The notes: generated by a model not told the origin, from the letters alone. A DNA stretch of 13,168 bases from CAYZJD01 sp964478455 (GCA_964478455.1 CAYZJD010000094.1:1-13168); one strand, 5' to 3'; positions 1-7,390 are shown, counted from the stretch's first letter. Made by a program: numbers and translations.

Positions 1-638
1 TCCCCGGCCAGACCCTCTACCACGACGCCATCCTGGTCGAGAAGGATGGCGCCGAACGCGTGTTGCTGGCGGGCGACTCCTTCACTCCCACCGGACTGGA
101 CGACTACTGCCTCCTGAACCGGAATCTTCTGGGGCCGGGCCGGGGCTACTTCTACTGCCTCGACCTGCTCGACAAGCTCCGGCCGGACCTGCTGGTTAAC
201 CAGCACATCAGCCTGACGTTCCGCTTCACCCCCGCGCAGGTGGCGCTCATGCGGCGCAGCCTGGAGCGGCGCATCGCCATCTTGAAAGAGCTGCTGCCGT
301 GGGACGACCCCAATTTCGGCCTCGACGAGCAGTGGGCGCGCTTCGATCCCTACGGCCTCGAGACCGCGCCGGGCCGGACCATTGAGATGAAGATCACCAT
401 TTTGAACCACGCGGCCAACGCGCGAGCGTTCACTGTGACTCCTCACCTCCCAGCGGAATGGAGGACGGCGCCCAGGCCCATGGTCGTCAAGGCTCCTCCG
501 CGCGGTGAGGCCTCCGCACGATTCCGCTTCCACGTTCCGGCCCCGGCCCGGGGTCTTCAAGTGATCACCGCCGACGTCCGCTTCGGCCCGTGGGATCTGC
601 GGGACTGGATCGAAGCGCTGGTCCGGGTGGGGACCTGA
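1..638 (+). CDS. MBL-fold metallo-hydrolase, C-terminal part (5' end outside window)
   Basis: The reading frame is already open at base 3 and runs to TGA at 636-638, so the gene starts upstream of the window. The visible part begins with a strand-rich stretch ending in LLAGDSFTPTG, which resembles the late metal-ligand Asp motif (GDxF) of the metallo-beta-lactamase fold. QHIS follows about 45 residues later, where this fold often carries its last metal-binding His. The HxHxDH motif would lie upstream and cannot be seen. From about codon 120 the protein changes to a beta-sandwich-like tail (IEMKITILNHA, then PAEWRTAPRP and ARFRFHVPAPA) that resembles NEW3/CARDB-type domains of exported proteins. 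It is probably an exported hydrolase; the substrate is unknown. A receptor gene follows on the same strand after 77 bases. Family confidence is moderate because the diagnostic half is missing. Confidence 0.7.
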   Translation, partial: PGQTLYHDAILVEKDGAERVLLAGDSFTPTGLDDYCLLNRNLLGPGRGYFYCLDLLDKLRPDLLVNQHISLTFRFTPAQVALMRRSLERRIAILKELLPWDDPNFGLDEQWARFDPYGLETAPGRTIEMKITILNHAANARAFTVTPHLPAEWRTAPRPMVVKAPPRGEASARFRFHVPAPARGLQVITADVRFGPWDLRDWIEALVRVGT

Positions 639-686
639 AGGGCGCTCCGGTCACCGCCAAGAAGCCGGTCCTATCCGGGAATGCGA

Positions 687-692
687 TAGAAT
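687..692 (+). promoter_or_regulatory. possible -10 box (TAGAAT) of the first receptor gene
   Basis: TAGAAT differs by one base from the sigma70 -10 consensus and lies 23 bases before the ATG at 716, leaving room for a transcription start near 699 and the ribosome site at 705-710. No convincing -35 hexamer is found 16-18 bases upstream, so this is only a candidate. Confidence 0.25.
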
Positions 693-704
693 TGTGAGAC
701 ACGT

Positions 705-710
705 GGGAGG
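705..710 (+). promoter_or_regulatory. ribosome binding site fixing the receptor start
   Basis: GGGAGG lies 5 bases before ATG 716. It is the clearest Shine-Dalgarno match in the first half of the window and supports the start that yields a clean signal peptide. Confidence 0.7.
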
Positions 711-715
711 ATCCT

Positions 716-3700
716 ATGACAAGGACGTGGGCTTGCCTGAGCGGCCTCTTGTTGGCCGCACTACTTTTCGCCCAGGCGACCGCAAATCTCGTCGGCACGG
801 TGAAGGATGCCACGGGTGCCGCGGTTCCGGGGGCCAGAGTAACTGCCGTGAATGTGCAAACCGGCTTGCGGCAGGCGCGCCAGTCGGGGCCGGATGGCAC
901 CTACTCGCTGCCGCTGCTTCCTGTCGGGCAGTACCGCCTGGAGGTCGAGAAGGAAGGCTTCCAGCGCTACGTGCAGTCGGGCATCACGCTGGCGGTGAAT
1001 GACAACGCGACGATCGATGTTACGCTGGCCGTGGGCTCACTTACCGAATCGGTTACGGTGACGGGAGCGGCGCCGCTGCTCGAGACCCAGACGGGCACCA
1101 TCCGCGGGCTGGTAGACCAGCAGCGGATCGTTGACCTGCCGCTCAACGGCCGCCAGATCACGCAACTGATGGCCATTCAGGCGGGCGTGATCCAGCGCGC
1201 CTCGGGAACCAGCGAGGGCGACGCCTTCGTGGTGAGCGGCAGCCGCCAGAGCGGCGTGTACTTCCTCATGGACGGTGGCATGAACACGGACTCCTACCGC
1301 AATTACAGCGGGGTGTTTCCCAATCCGGACGCTGTCCAGGAATTCAGCGTACAGAAGAGCAATTTCAGCGCGGAGTACGCCAACGCCACTGGCGCGGTGG
1401 TGAGCGTGGCGACCAAGTCCGGCACGAACGAGTTTCACGGCTCGGCGTTCGAGTTCCTCCGAAACGGCGTCTTCAACGCACGGAACTTCTTCGCGGCGCG
1501 GCGCGACTCGCTGAAGCGCTCTCAGTTCGGCGGCACGCTCGGCGGCCCGGTCATCAAAGATCGTCTGTTCTTCTTCGGCGCCTACCAGGGGACCCGCACC
1601 CGCAGCGACCCGCAACTGACTCGCCAGTTTCTGCCCACGGCGGCGATGCGCCGTGGCGACTTCACCTCTCTCACGCGCGACATCACCGATCCCTCCACCA
1701 GGCAGCCGTTCCCCGGAAGGCAGATTCCAGCCAGCCGCCTTAACCCGGTGACGCTCAAGTTGCTTCAGTACCTGCCGGACCCGGGAACCCCCGACGGCCA
1801 GCGGTTCGTCGGCGTGCCGCTGAAGACCCGCGAAGATGAACTCACGGCGAAGCTGGACGCGAACCTGGGCAAGCACCGGCTGATGGGGCGATACTTCTGG
1901 CAGCGCTTCGGGCGGCCGTTCACGGGCAAGCCGGACGACTTGGCCTCGATGTACGCCTCCGAAGTCGGCAAGTCGCGGCAGCCGTACCACCAACTGACGG
2001 TCAACGACATCTTCACGATGTCGCCGCAATGGATCAACAGCCTGACATTCACGCTGCGGTGGCGGCGTACCTTCAACGACTGGACCGCGGTGAAGCTGCC
2101 GATCAACTTCCGCGATGCTGGGGTGAAAGGCGTCGCAGTGAAAGATCCGGCCTCGCTATACGTCAACGTGTCCGGCGGCTTTCTATCGCGGCCGGGCTGG
2201 AACTATGACAAGCCGGACTATGACTTCCACATCTCGAACACTTCGACTCGCATGGCAGGCAGTCACGAGATCAAGTTCGGCGGAGAGGTGCTGAGATCGA
2301 AGAACGAGATCAAGAACGACTTTCGCACCATGGGCCTGTTCAATTTCAACGGCAACATCACGGGCAACGCGATGGCCGATTTCATGCTGGGCGAAGTCTA
2401 CCAGTTTGACCAGGGCGGCGGCGAGTACAAGGAACTGTACGGCACGCGCTGGGGCTTTTTCGCGCAGGACAACTACCGGACGACACCGAACCTGACGGTG
2501 ACGCTGGGTCTGCGATGGGATCCGATGTTCCCCTTCCACGACACGCTCGGGCGGACACAGTGCTTCGTGCCTGGCGCGAGTTCAACGCGCTTCCCCAAAG
2601 CTCCAAAGGGATACCTCAACGACGGCGACCCAGGCTGTCCGCAAGGCGGGTTCAACCGTTACCTGGGCCAGGTGGCCCCGCGCTTCGGCTTCGCCTGGCG
2701 CCCCGGCGGGGCGAAGACGGTGGTTCGCGGGGGCTGGGGCCTGTTCTGGAACCCTCAGTTCACGGTGCTGTACAACGGCTTCGTCAACGCCGCGCCGTTC
2801 AGCCCGCAGGTGACGCGATTCGGCGTACGCTTCGAGGATCCGTACGAGACCGCAGGCAATCCCTTCCCGGCCAGCTTCGCGCCGTTCAAGCCGCCCCAGG
2901 ACTCGGTGTTCTACACCCCGCTCGGCACCTTCGGCGCATTCGCCGGCAACTTCCGCCCCAGCTACATGCAGACCTACAACCTGACGTTGGAGCGCGAGGT
3001 GGCCCGGAATCTGGTCGCCCGCGCCAGCTACATCGGGAATCTGGGACGTCACCTGAGCTACACCGACGACGTCAACTACGCCCGGTACGCGCCCGGCGCG
3101 TCTACGCGCGACATACAGCAGCGGCGGCCGTACCAGGATTTCGGCAGCGTGCTCATCACTTACTCTGACAGCACGTCGAGCTACCACGGGCTGCAAGTTT
3201 CCGTCGAGCGGCGCGTGGCCAATAACTTCTCGTTCGAGGCTAACTACACGTTCTCGAAATCCATCGACGAAGTCTCTTCCGATCAGACGCCGCAGTACGC
3301 CTCGCAGACGATCCCGATGAACCTCAGGGCCAACCGCGGGGTTTCGGACTTCGACTTCACGCATCGCCTCGTCGTCTCCCACGTCTGGGCGCTGCCGAAG
3401 CTAGATCAGCAGAACCCGCTTGTGCGCGGTGTCGCCGGCGGGTGGGAGTTCACCGGCATCACCACGCTCCGGAGCGGGGGGCCCTTCTCAGTTTCCTCGG
3501 GCTCCGACCGGGCCTACTCCGGCCTCGGCTCGAATTTCGCCGACTTGGTGGGCAACCCGTTCCTGCCCACCAACCGGTCGCGGAGCGAGTTGATCGCACA
3601 GTACTTCAACCCTTCGGCGTTCGCGTTGAACGCCATCGGCACTTTCGGCACGGCGCCCCGCAACCTGATGCGCGGACCGGGCGCGCTGGGTTTCGACCTG

Positions 3701-3889
3701 GGGCTGATGAAGGTGTTCCCCATCGACGAAAGGCTGCGCGTGCAGTTCCGCGGGGAGTTCTTCAATGCGTTCAACACCCCGCGGCTCGGCACCCCTTACG
3801 CGAGTCTCGCCGCGCCAGCCCGTATGGGGAGAATCGAAAGTGCCGGGGACCCGCGCATCGTGCAGTTCGGGCTGAAGGTTTCCTTCTAG
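716..3889 (+). CDS. TonB-dependent-receptor-like outer-membrane protein with carboxypeptidase-regulatory-like N-domain
   Basis: The product has 1057 residues. Residues 1-23 form a signal peptide (hydrophobic LSGLLLAALLFA, likely cut after ATA). Residues 24-108 form a carboxypeptidase-regulatory-like beta-sandwich with the typical GTVKDATGAAVPGA start. ESVTVTG at 111-117 resembles a TonB box. Residues about 125-230 match the plug (DLPLNGRQ motif, then VQEFSVQKSNFSAEY and a TKSGTNEFHG-type motif). The rest is an outer-membrane beta-barrel ending in FNAFNTPR and a terminal Phe (FGLKVSF), the BAM recognition signal. Cys616 and Cys641 could form a loop disulfide. Proteins of this type are thought to import oligosaccharides or other large ligands using TonB energy; the ligand cannot be read here. 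The next gene begins 7 bases after the stop, so they are probably cotranscribed. Length is normal for the acidobacterial family (about 1000-1200). Confidence 0.93.
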   Translation: MTRTWACLSGLLLAALLFAQATANLVGTVKDATGAAVPGARVTAVNVQTGLRQARQSGPDGTYSLPLLPVGQYRLEVEKEGFQRYVQSGITLAVNDNATIDVTLAVGSLTESVTVTGAAPLLETQTGTIRGLVDQQRIVDLPLNGRQITQLMAIQAGVIQRASGTSEGDAFVVSGSRQSGVYFLMDGGMNTDSYRNYSGVFPNPDAVQEFSVQKSNFSAEYANATGAVVSVATKSGTNEFHGSAFEFLRNGVFNARNFFAARRDSLKRSQFGGTLGGPVIKDRLFFFGAYQGTRTRSDPQLTRQFLPTAAMRRGDFTSLTRDITDPSTRQPFPGRQIPASRLNPVTLKLLQYLPDPGTPDGQRFVGVPLKTREDELTAKLDANLGKHRLMGRYFWQRFGRPFTGKPDDLASMYASEVGKSRQPYHQLTVNDIFTMSPQWINSLTFTLRWRRTFNDWTAVKLPINFRDAGVKGVAVKDPASLYVNVSGGFLSRPGWNYDKPDYDFHISNTSTRMAGSHEIKFGGEVLRSKNEIKNDFRTMGLFNFNGNITGNAMADFMLGEVYQFDQGGGEYKELYGTRWGFFAQDNYRTTPNLTVTLGLRWDPMFPFHDTLGRTQCFVPGASSTRFPKAPKGYLNDGDPGCPQGGFNRYLGQVAPRFGFAWRPGGAKTVVRGGWGLFWNPQFTVLYNGFVNAAPFSPQVTRFGVRFEDPYETAGNPFPASFAPFKPPQDSVFYTPLGTFGAFAGNFRPSYMQTYNLTLEREVARNLVARASYIGNLGRHLSYTDDVNYARYAPGASTRDIQQRRPYQDFGSVLITYSDSTSSYHGLQVSVERRVANNFSFEANYTFSKSIDEVSSDQTPQYASQTIPMNLRANRGVSDFDFTHRLVVSHVWALPKLDQQNPLVRGVAGGWEFTGITTLRSGGPFSVSSGSDRAYSGLGSNFADLVGNPFLPTNRSRSELIAQYFNPSAFALNAIGTFGTAPRNLMRGPGALGFDLGLMKVFPIDERLRVQFRGEFFNAFNTPRLGTPYASLAAPARMGRIESAGDPRIVQFGLKVSF

Positions 3890-3896
3890 TTCTGCT

Positions 3897-5414
3897 ATGA
3901 CCAGCCTCACTCGTCGTGAACTGTTGGCCGCCTCCGCGTGCGCGCCGTCTCTGAAAGCATCTGCTTTGCAGGCATCCCCCGCCGAGGTGGCGCCGGGCGT
4001 CTACTTCCGCACCGGCGACCTGACGCGCGGGCAGAGCAACGGCGGCTTCATCGTCTGCCCCGACTGGGTGGTCGCCATCGACGCGCCCACGCCGGAAGCT
4101 TCCGCCGAGATGTTCGCCGAGATCGCCCGCGTCACGCCCAAGCCGGTGCGCTACCTGGTGCTCACACACGGTCACGGGGACCACGTCAAGGGCTTGGAAC
4201 GGTTCACCTCGAAGGGCGTCACGGTTCTGTGCGCGGAAATCCTGCGGCGCCAGTTCGAGGAGAAGAACGTGCCGGGCCACTTTTTGGGCATCAGCGAGCG
4301 CCTCACGCTCCGCGCCGACGCGCGGAACCTCGAATTGGTGAGCTTCGGCCGCGCCCACTCGCCCGCCGACCTGTTTGTGCTCCTGCCCTCCGAAGGGGTG
4401 CTGTTCAGCGGCGACGCGGTCCTCAATATGCCCGCCATGTACATGGGCGAGTGCGATCTCATCAACTGGATCCGTGCCTTGCAGACCCTGGGCAAGCGCG
4501 ACCTCCGCATCGTGTGCCCGGGTCATGGATCCTCCGGCGGGCCCGAACTGCTCGACCGCATGGCTGGCCACCTGACCACGCTTAGAGACGAAGTCGGCTA
4601 CCAGATCTGTCAGGGCCGCACCTTCGAGGTGGCCCTGGGACAGGTGAAGACCCCGGAGCAATCCCGCTACGCGCGCGACGCGAAGCACTTTGAGACGCAA
4701 CTCAAGGTGGTCTACGCGCAACTCACCTCGCCGGTCCCGGCGCCCGCGCCAACGGCCGTTCCCTACGCCCTGGTCTTGATCGGCGATTACTACCACCGGC
4801 CTGCCTGGAGCCGCGCGCCGCTGGAGGCCATCTTCGAGAAGATCGGCATGCCCGCCACCTTCATCTACGACGTGACCCGCCTGGACCCCGCCAGCCTCCG
4901 CGGCTATCGCCTGCTGGTCATCTTGCGCGACGGTATGAACCGCCCGGAGGTGGGCGGCAAGCCCGTCTGGTGGATGAGCGCCGAGCAAGAGAAGGCCATC
5001 GTCGAGTTCGTGGCAAACGGCGGCGGCTACCTGGCGCTGCATAACGCCACCGCACTGAAGGAGAAAGCTGCCGAGCCTGGTCCCTACCGCGACATGCTGG
5101 GTTCGAGTTACAAGGGCCATGGGCCTGCCGACGAGAAGTTCGAGGTGCGCGTGGTGGACCCCTCTCACCCCGTCGCCCGCGGCGTCACCGGTTATCCGGC
5201 GGTAGACGAACACCACTGGCCTGTGATCCATGCCGGCGACATACGGGTGTTTACGCGCACCTCCGGCCAGCACGTCAATGGCTACACCCGCACGCACGGG
5301 GCCGGCCGGGTCTGCTATCTGGCCACGGGTCACCACCGCGCCATGCTGGAGGTGCCCTCGATGCAGCAGTTGATGGCCAACGCGGCGCTGTGGTGCATCG
5401 GCGCGTTGAGTTGA
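3897..5414 (+). CDS. Tat-exported MBL-fold hydrolase fused to a ThuA-like domain
   Basis: The product has 505 residues. The N-terminus SLTRRELLAA with twin Arg at 6-7 and a short hydrophobic stretch is a Tat-type signal, cleaved around residue 26. Residues about 30-270 are a metallo-beta-lactamase fold. THGHGDH gives His91, His93, Asp95 and His96; His154 (RAHSPADL), Asp173 (FSGDAV) and His210 (CPGHGSS) complete a full two-metal site, so the enzyme should be active. After a Pro/Ala-rich linker (about 278-288), residues 290-503 form a ThuA-like (trehalose-utilisation, class I glutamine-amidotransferase-like) domain with NGGGYLALHNA, HPVARGV, HHWP and GRVCYLATGHH. ThuA-domain proteins are linked to sugar catabolism in rhizobia, but the chemistry is poorly defined. 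The start lies 7 bases after the receptor stop with no strong ribosome site, suggesting translational coupling. The substrate is unknown. Confidence 0.88.
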   Translation: MTSLTRRELLAASACAPSLKASALQASPAEVAPGVYFRTGDLTRGQSNGGFIVCPDWVVAIDAPTPEASAEMFAEIARVTPKPVRYLVLTHGHGDHVKGLERFTSKGVTVLCAEILRRQFEEKNVPGHFLGISERLTLRADARNLELVSFGRAHSPADLFVLLPSEGVLFSGDAVLNMPAMYMGECDLINWIRALQTLGKRDLRIVCPGHGSSGGPELLDRMAGHLTTLRDEVGYQICQGRTFEVALGQVKTPEQSRYARDAKHFETQLKVVYAQLTSPVPAPAPTAVPYALVLIGDYYHRPAWSRAPLEAIFEKIGMPATFIYDVTRLDPASLRGYRLLVILRDGMNRPEVGGKPVWWMSAEQEKAIVEFVANGGGYLALHNATALKEKAAEPGPYRDMLGSSYKGHGPADEKFEVRVVDPSHPVARGVTGYPAVDEHHWPVIHAGDIRVFTRTSGQHVNGYTRTHGAGRVCYLATGHHRAMLEVPSMQQLMANAALWCIGALS

Positions 5415-5440
5415 CTTCAGGGCTGGGATTCCCCTACGCT
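5411..5440 (+). promoter_or_regulatory. possible promoter giving a leaderless NHL transcript
   Basis: TTGACT (5411-5416, overlapping the preceding stop codon; 5 of 6 bases match the -35 consensus) is followed after 18 bases by TACGCT (5435-5440, only 3 of 6 match -10, but of TAnnnT form). A start 7-8 bases downstream would fall on the ATG at 5448. The gene has no Shine-Dalgarno site, which fits a leaderless mRNA. It could also be chance, with the gene simply read from the upstream operon. Confidence 0.3.
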
Positions 5441-5447
5441 CAGCCCC

Positions 5448-6368
5448 ATGGGATCATTCGATCGGCTGCTTGCGGCTTTGTTGGCGTGTTGTCCTCTGGC
5501 TGCGGTGGACCTCCAAACCGGGCCTCCCCTACCCTACCGGCTGGTGACGGATTGGGCGCAACTACCCCCGGGATGGAACTTCACGGAATGTCCCGGGGTG
5601 GATGTGGACCGCCAGGACAACGTCTGGGTCTTCAGCCGTGGCACGCGCAAGGTCATCCAGTTTGACAGGCATGGCAAGGTGCTCAGCGCGTGGGAGAACG
5701 TGCCGGTCGTCGGCTCCCACGGAATCCGGATCGATCCGGAGGGAAATGTCTGGCTGGTGGATGTGTACGGCCACGCCGTCCTCAAGTGCAATCGGTCAGG
5801 CCGCGTGCTGATGGTGATCGTGAATTCGGGCAATCGAGCGGGCAACAACGACTCGAAGTACGCCTTCAACCAGCCCACCGGAATCGCCTTCACCCCCAGC
5901 GGCGATTTCTATGTGGCCGACGGCTATGTGAACTCCAGGGTGGTCAAGTTCAACAAAGATGGCGAGTACCTGACTCACTGGGGTCGCAAGGGCACGGGCG
6001 ACGGCGAGTTCAACTTGGTGCATGATGTCTGCCTGGATTCTCGCGGGCGCGTCTATGTCGCCGACCGGACCAACGCGCGGGTGCAGATCTTCGACGCCGA
6101 TGGCAAGTTCCTGGGAAAGTGGACCGACGTGGGATCGCCCTGGGGACTCTACTATGTGGCCCGCGAGGATGCGATCTACATGGCCGACGGAACCAACAAC
6201 CGCGTCGTCAAGCTGAATCTGGAGGGAAAGGTGCTCGGGGTGCTGGGCAGCTTTGGCAAGACGCCGGGGAAGTTCGACTTCGCCCACAACATTGCGGTGG
6301 ACTCGACCGGCGCCATCTACGTGGCCGAAATCAAGAACTGGCGCGTGCAGAAGTTCGTGCCGAAGTAA
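5448..6368 (+). CDS. secreted six-bladed NHL-repeat beta-propeller protein
   Basis: The product has 306 residues. An N-terminal signal peptide (LLAALLACCPLAA) occupies about residues 1-19. Six NHL-type repeats follow, each ending in a strand such as NVWVFSR, NVWLVDV, DFYVADG, RVYVADR, AIYMADG or AIYVAEI, then a basic residue and an R/K-V-x-K/Q-F motif (for example SRVVKFNKDG, ARVQIFDADG, WRVQKFVP). The six blades fill the whole mature protein, so it is a bare propeller, as in peptidylglycine lyase-like and SMP-30-like families. No catalytic set can be assigned from sequence alone; a binding or lyase role in the periplasm or outside the cell is possible. It starts 33 bases after the MBL-ThuA gene on the same strand and may share its transcript. 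The start was chosen because it gives the signal peptide. Confidence 0.88.
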   Translation: MGSFDRLLAALLACCPLAAVDLQTGPPLPYRLVTDWAQLPPGWNFTECPGVDVDRQDNVWVFSRGTRKVIQFDRHGKVLSAWENVPVVGSHGIRIDPEGNVWLVDVYGHAVLKCNRSGRVLMVIVNSGNRAGNNDSKYAFNQPTGIAFTPSGDFYVADGYVNSRVVKFNKDGEYLTHWGRKGTGDGEFNLVHDVCLDSRGRVYVADRTNARVQIFDADGKFLGKWTDVGSPWGLYYVAREDAIYMADGTNNRVVKLNLEGKVLGVLGSFGKTPGKFDFAHNIAVDSTGAIYVAEIKNWRVQKFVPK

Positions 6369-6392
6369 GGGGCGGCCGCGGAGCGAGCAGCA

Positions 6393-6491
6393 AGAAGTCT
6401 TCCACGTTCTGGCGGGCGCGAGCGTCTGTAACTTTGTGGTGCGACTCGCTCTAGCCGTGTCCATGTTCGCCTGTGGGGCTGGCTTCCAGCC
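6393..6491 (+). repeat. dispersed repeat copy 1 with terminal stem-loop (inside lolA 5' end)
   Basis: The core at 6420-6450 (GAGCGTCTGTAA, then TTTGTG, GCG and CTCGCT) matches 11306-11336 at 27 of 31 bases without gaps, and weaker similarity extends over about 6393-6460. A perfect 6-bp stem with a 3-base loop (GGCTGG CTT CCAGCC, 6477-6491) follows the core; copy 2 has a stem at a similar distance. Copy 1 covers the lolA start and signal-peptide codons. It looks like a small mobile or REP-like family member; no transposase is present. Confidence 0.6.
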
Positions 6492-7083
6492 TGCCCTATC
6501 CCAGGACCTGGGAAAGATCCTCGCGGGCGTCGAGCGGTGCTATAACAACGCCCGGACACTGGCGGTGCGCTTCGAGCAGACCCACACGGCCCAGAAGCGC
6601 CGCCGCACCGAGCGCGGTGAGTTGTTCCTGCGCAAGCCCGGACGCATGCGCTGGCAGTACTCGGCGCCGGCCGGCAAGCTGTTCGTCAGCGACGGAAAAA
6701 CCTTCTACCTGTACACCCCGGACAACAATCGGGTCGAGCGCACGCGCATCAAAGAGAGTGACGACTGGCGGGCGCCGCTGGCCTTCTTGCTGGGCAAGCT
6801 GGACTTTTACCGGGACTTCAAGCGCTTCACCTTGAGGGCGGAGGGGCCGGACGCCTGGATCGTGGCCGAACCGAAGTCCGACCGGCTGGCCTACACCGAG
6901 GTGGGATTCCTGGTAAACAACTCCTTTGAAATCATGAAGCTGGAGATCACCGGCCAGGACCGCTCGGTAATGGAGTTCCGCTTCGAAGGCGAGCGGCCAA
7001 ACCTGCCGCTGGAGGAGAGCCTCTTCCGGTTCCAGCCGCCACCGGGAGTGGAGGTGGTGGACGTGGAGAGCGGCAACCCATGA
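6439..7083 (+). CDS. lolA: LolA-like outer-membrane lipoprotein carrier protein
   Basis: LolA shuttles lipoproteins across the periplasm from the inner-membrane LolCDE complex to the outer membrane. From GTG 6439 the protein has 214 residues, normal for the family. Residues 1-22 are a signal peptide (RLALAVSMFACG, cut near ALS/Q). The mature part shows the LolA pattern: a helix with LAVRFEQTHTAQ, then GELFLRKPGRMRWQY, KLFVSDGKTFYLYTP, and the late LEITGQDRSVMEFRFEGE and LFRFQPPPGVEVVD strands. The open frame extends back to 6253 inside the NHL gene, but that part is an out-of-frame shadow. GTG 6436, GTG 6439 and ATG 6463 are all possible starts; none has a good ribosome site. The start region lies in a dispersed repeat, so the signal peptide may have been recruited from it. 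The stop abuts a palindromic element. Confidence 0.82.
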   Translation: MRLALAVSMFACGAGFQPALSQDLGKILAGVERCYNNARTLAVRFEQTHTAQKRRRTERGELFLRKPGRMRWQYSAPAGKLFVSDGKTFYLYTPDNNRVERTRIKESDDWRAPLAFLLGKLDFYRDFKRFTLRAEGPDAWIVAEPKSDRLAYTEVGFLVNNSFEIMKLEITGQDRSVMEFRFEGERPNLPLEESLFRFQPPPGVEVVDVESGNP

Positions 7084-7182
7084 AAAATCCGGGACAGTAC
7101 ACGCAAACACGGTTTCCCACGGGGTCACTGAGGCTTAAGCCCGCCCGGGAAAAATGGGATTTGAGTGTACTTTCCCGGTTTT
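7084..7182. repeat. ~100-bp palindromic MITE/REP-like element
   Basis: The ends are imperfect inverted repeats. The left arm is 7084-7102 (AAAATCCGGGACAGTACAC). The right arm is 7165-7182, whose reverse complement is AAAACCGGGAAAGTACAC: one bulged base and one mismatch over 18-19 positions. A third related segment, CCGGGAAA at 7145-7152, pairs exactly with TTTCCCGG at 7171-7178, giving an alternative inner hairpin. The element starts directly after the lolA TGA and has no coding content. It could be a non-autonomous insertion element or a remnant, and it may act as a transcription stop. Family assignment is inference. Confidence 0.55.
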
Positions 7183-7183
7183 C

Positions 7184-7187
7184 GGAG
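7184..7187 (+). promoter_or_regulatory. Shine-Dalgarno-like site before the pilC fragment
   Basis: GGAG is placed 8 bases before ATG 7196, a usable distance. It keeps open the possibility that the 64-codon fragment is translated. Confidence 0.4.
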
Positions 7188-7195
7188 CTCACAAG

Positions 7196-7390
7196 ATGGC
7201 GGAATGGGTGCTAAAGGTCGCCGAGACGCGCGGGGAGACACACCGGCACACCGCCGAAGCGGACTCCGAGCAGGAGTTGCGGGACCGCTGCGCCCACCCG
7301 GAGTACCTGATCTACTCGGTCCGCCGCTGTGGCGGCGCACACGCCGTGCCCGGGCTGCCCGGCCGACGCTGCCGCGACGGGGAGTGGTGA
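7196..7390 (+). pseudogene. truncated duplicate of the pilC N-terminus
   Basis: This 64-codon frame aligns without gaps to the start of the PilC encoded at 11399: both begin MAEWVLKVA and share EQELRDR and YSVRR. By hand count 41 of the first 60 residues are identical. Similarity ends near residue 60 and a TGA follows at 7388-7390, so all membrane and T2SSF domains are missing and it cannot work as a PilC. Three positions have become Cys (32, 45, 59), two of them Arg in PilC, as expected of decay at CpG sites. The in-frame ATG 42 bases upstream (7154) lies in the palindromic element; ATG 7196 is favoured by homology. It is most likely the remnant of a second pilC copy, or a partial duplication made by local rearrangement. 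Translation as a small protein is possible but unproven. Confidence 0.8.

Noticed and set aside
1037..2029. 330-codon minus-strand frame
   Set aside because: It is antisense to the first receptor and shows Arg/Ala/Val-rich shadow composition.
3771..5336. 521-codon open frame on the minus strand
   Set aside because: It lies fully antisense to the MBL-ThuA gene, which has clear motifs. Its composition (Val/Ala/Gly/Arg/His rich) is typical of a GC-rich shadow frame and shows no domain.
6253..6438. Extended N-terminus of LolA from ATG 6253
   Set aside because: The extra 62 codons overlap the NHL gene out of frame and read as an Arg/Ser/Thr-rich shadow; LolA needs an N-terminal signal peptide, which begins near 6436-6439.
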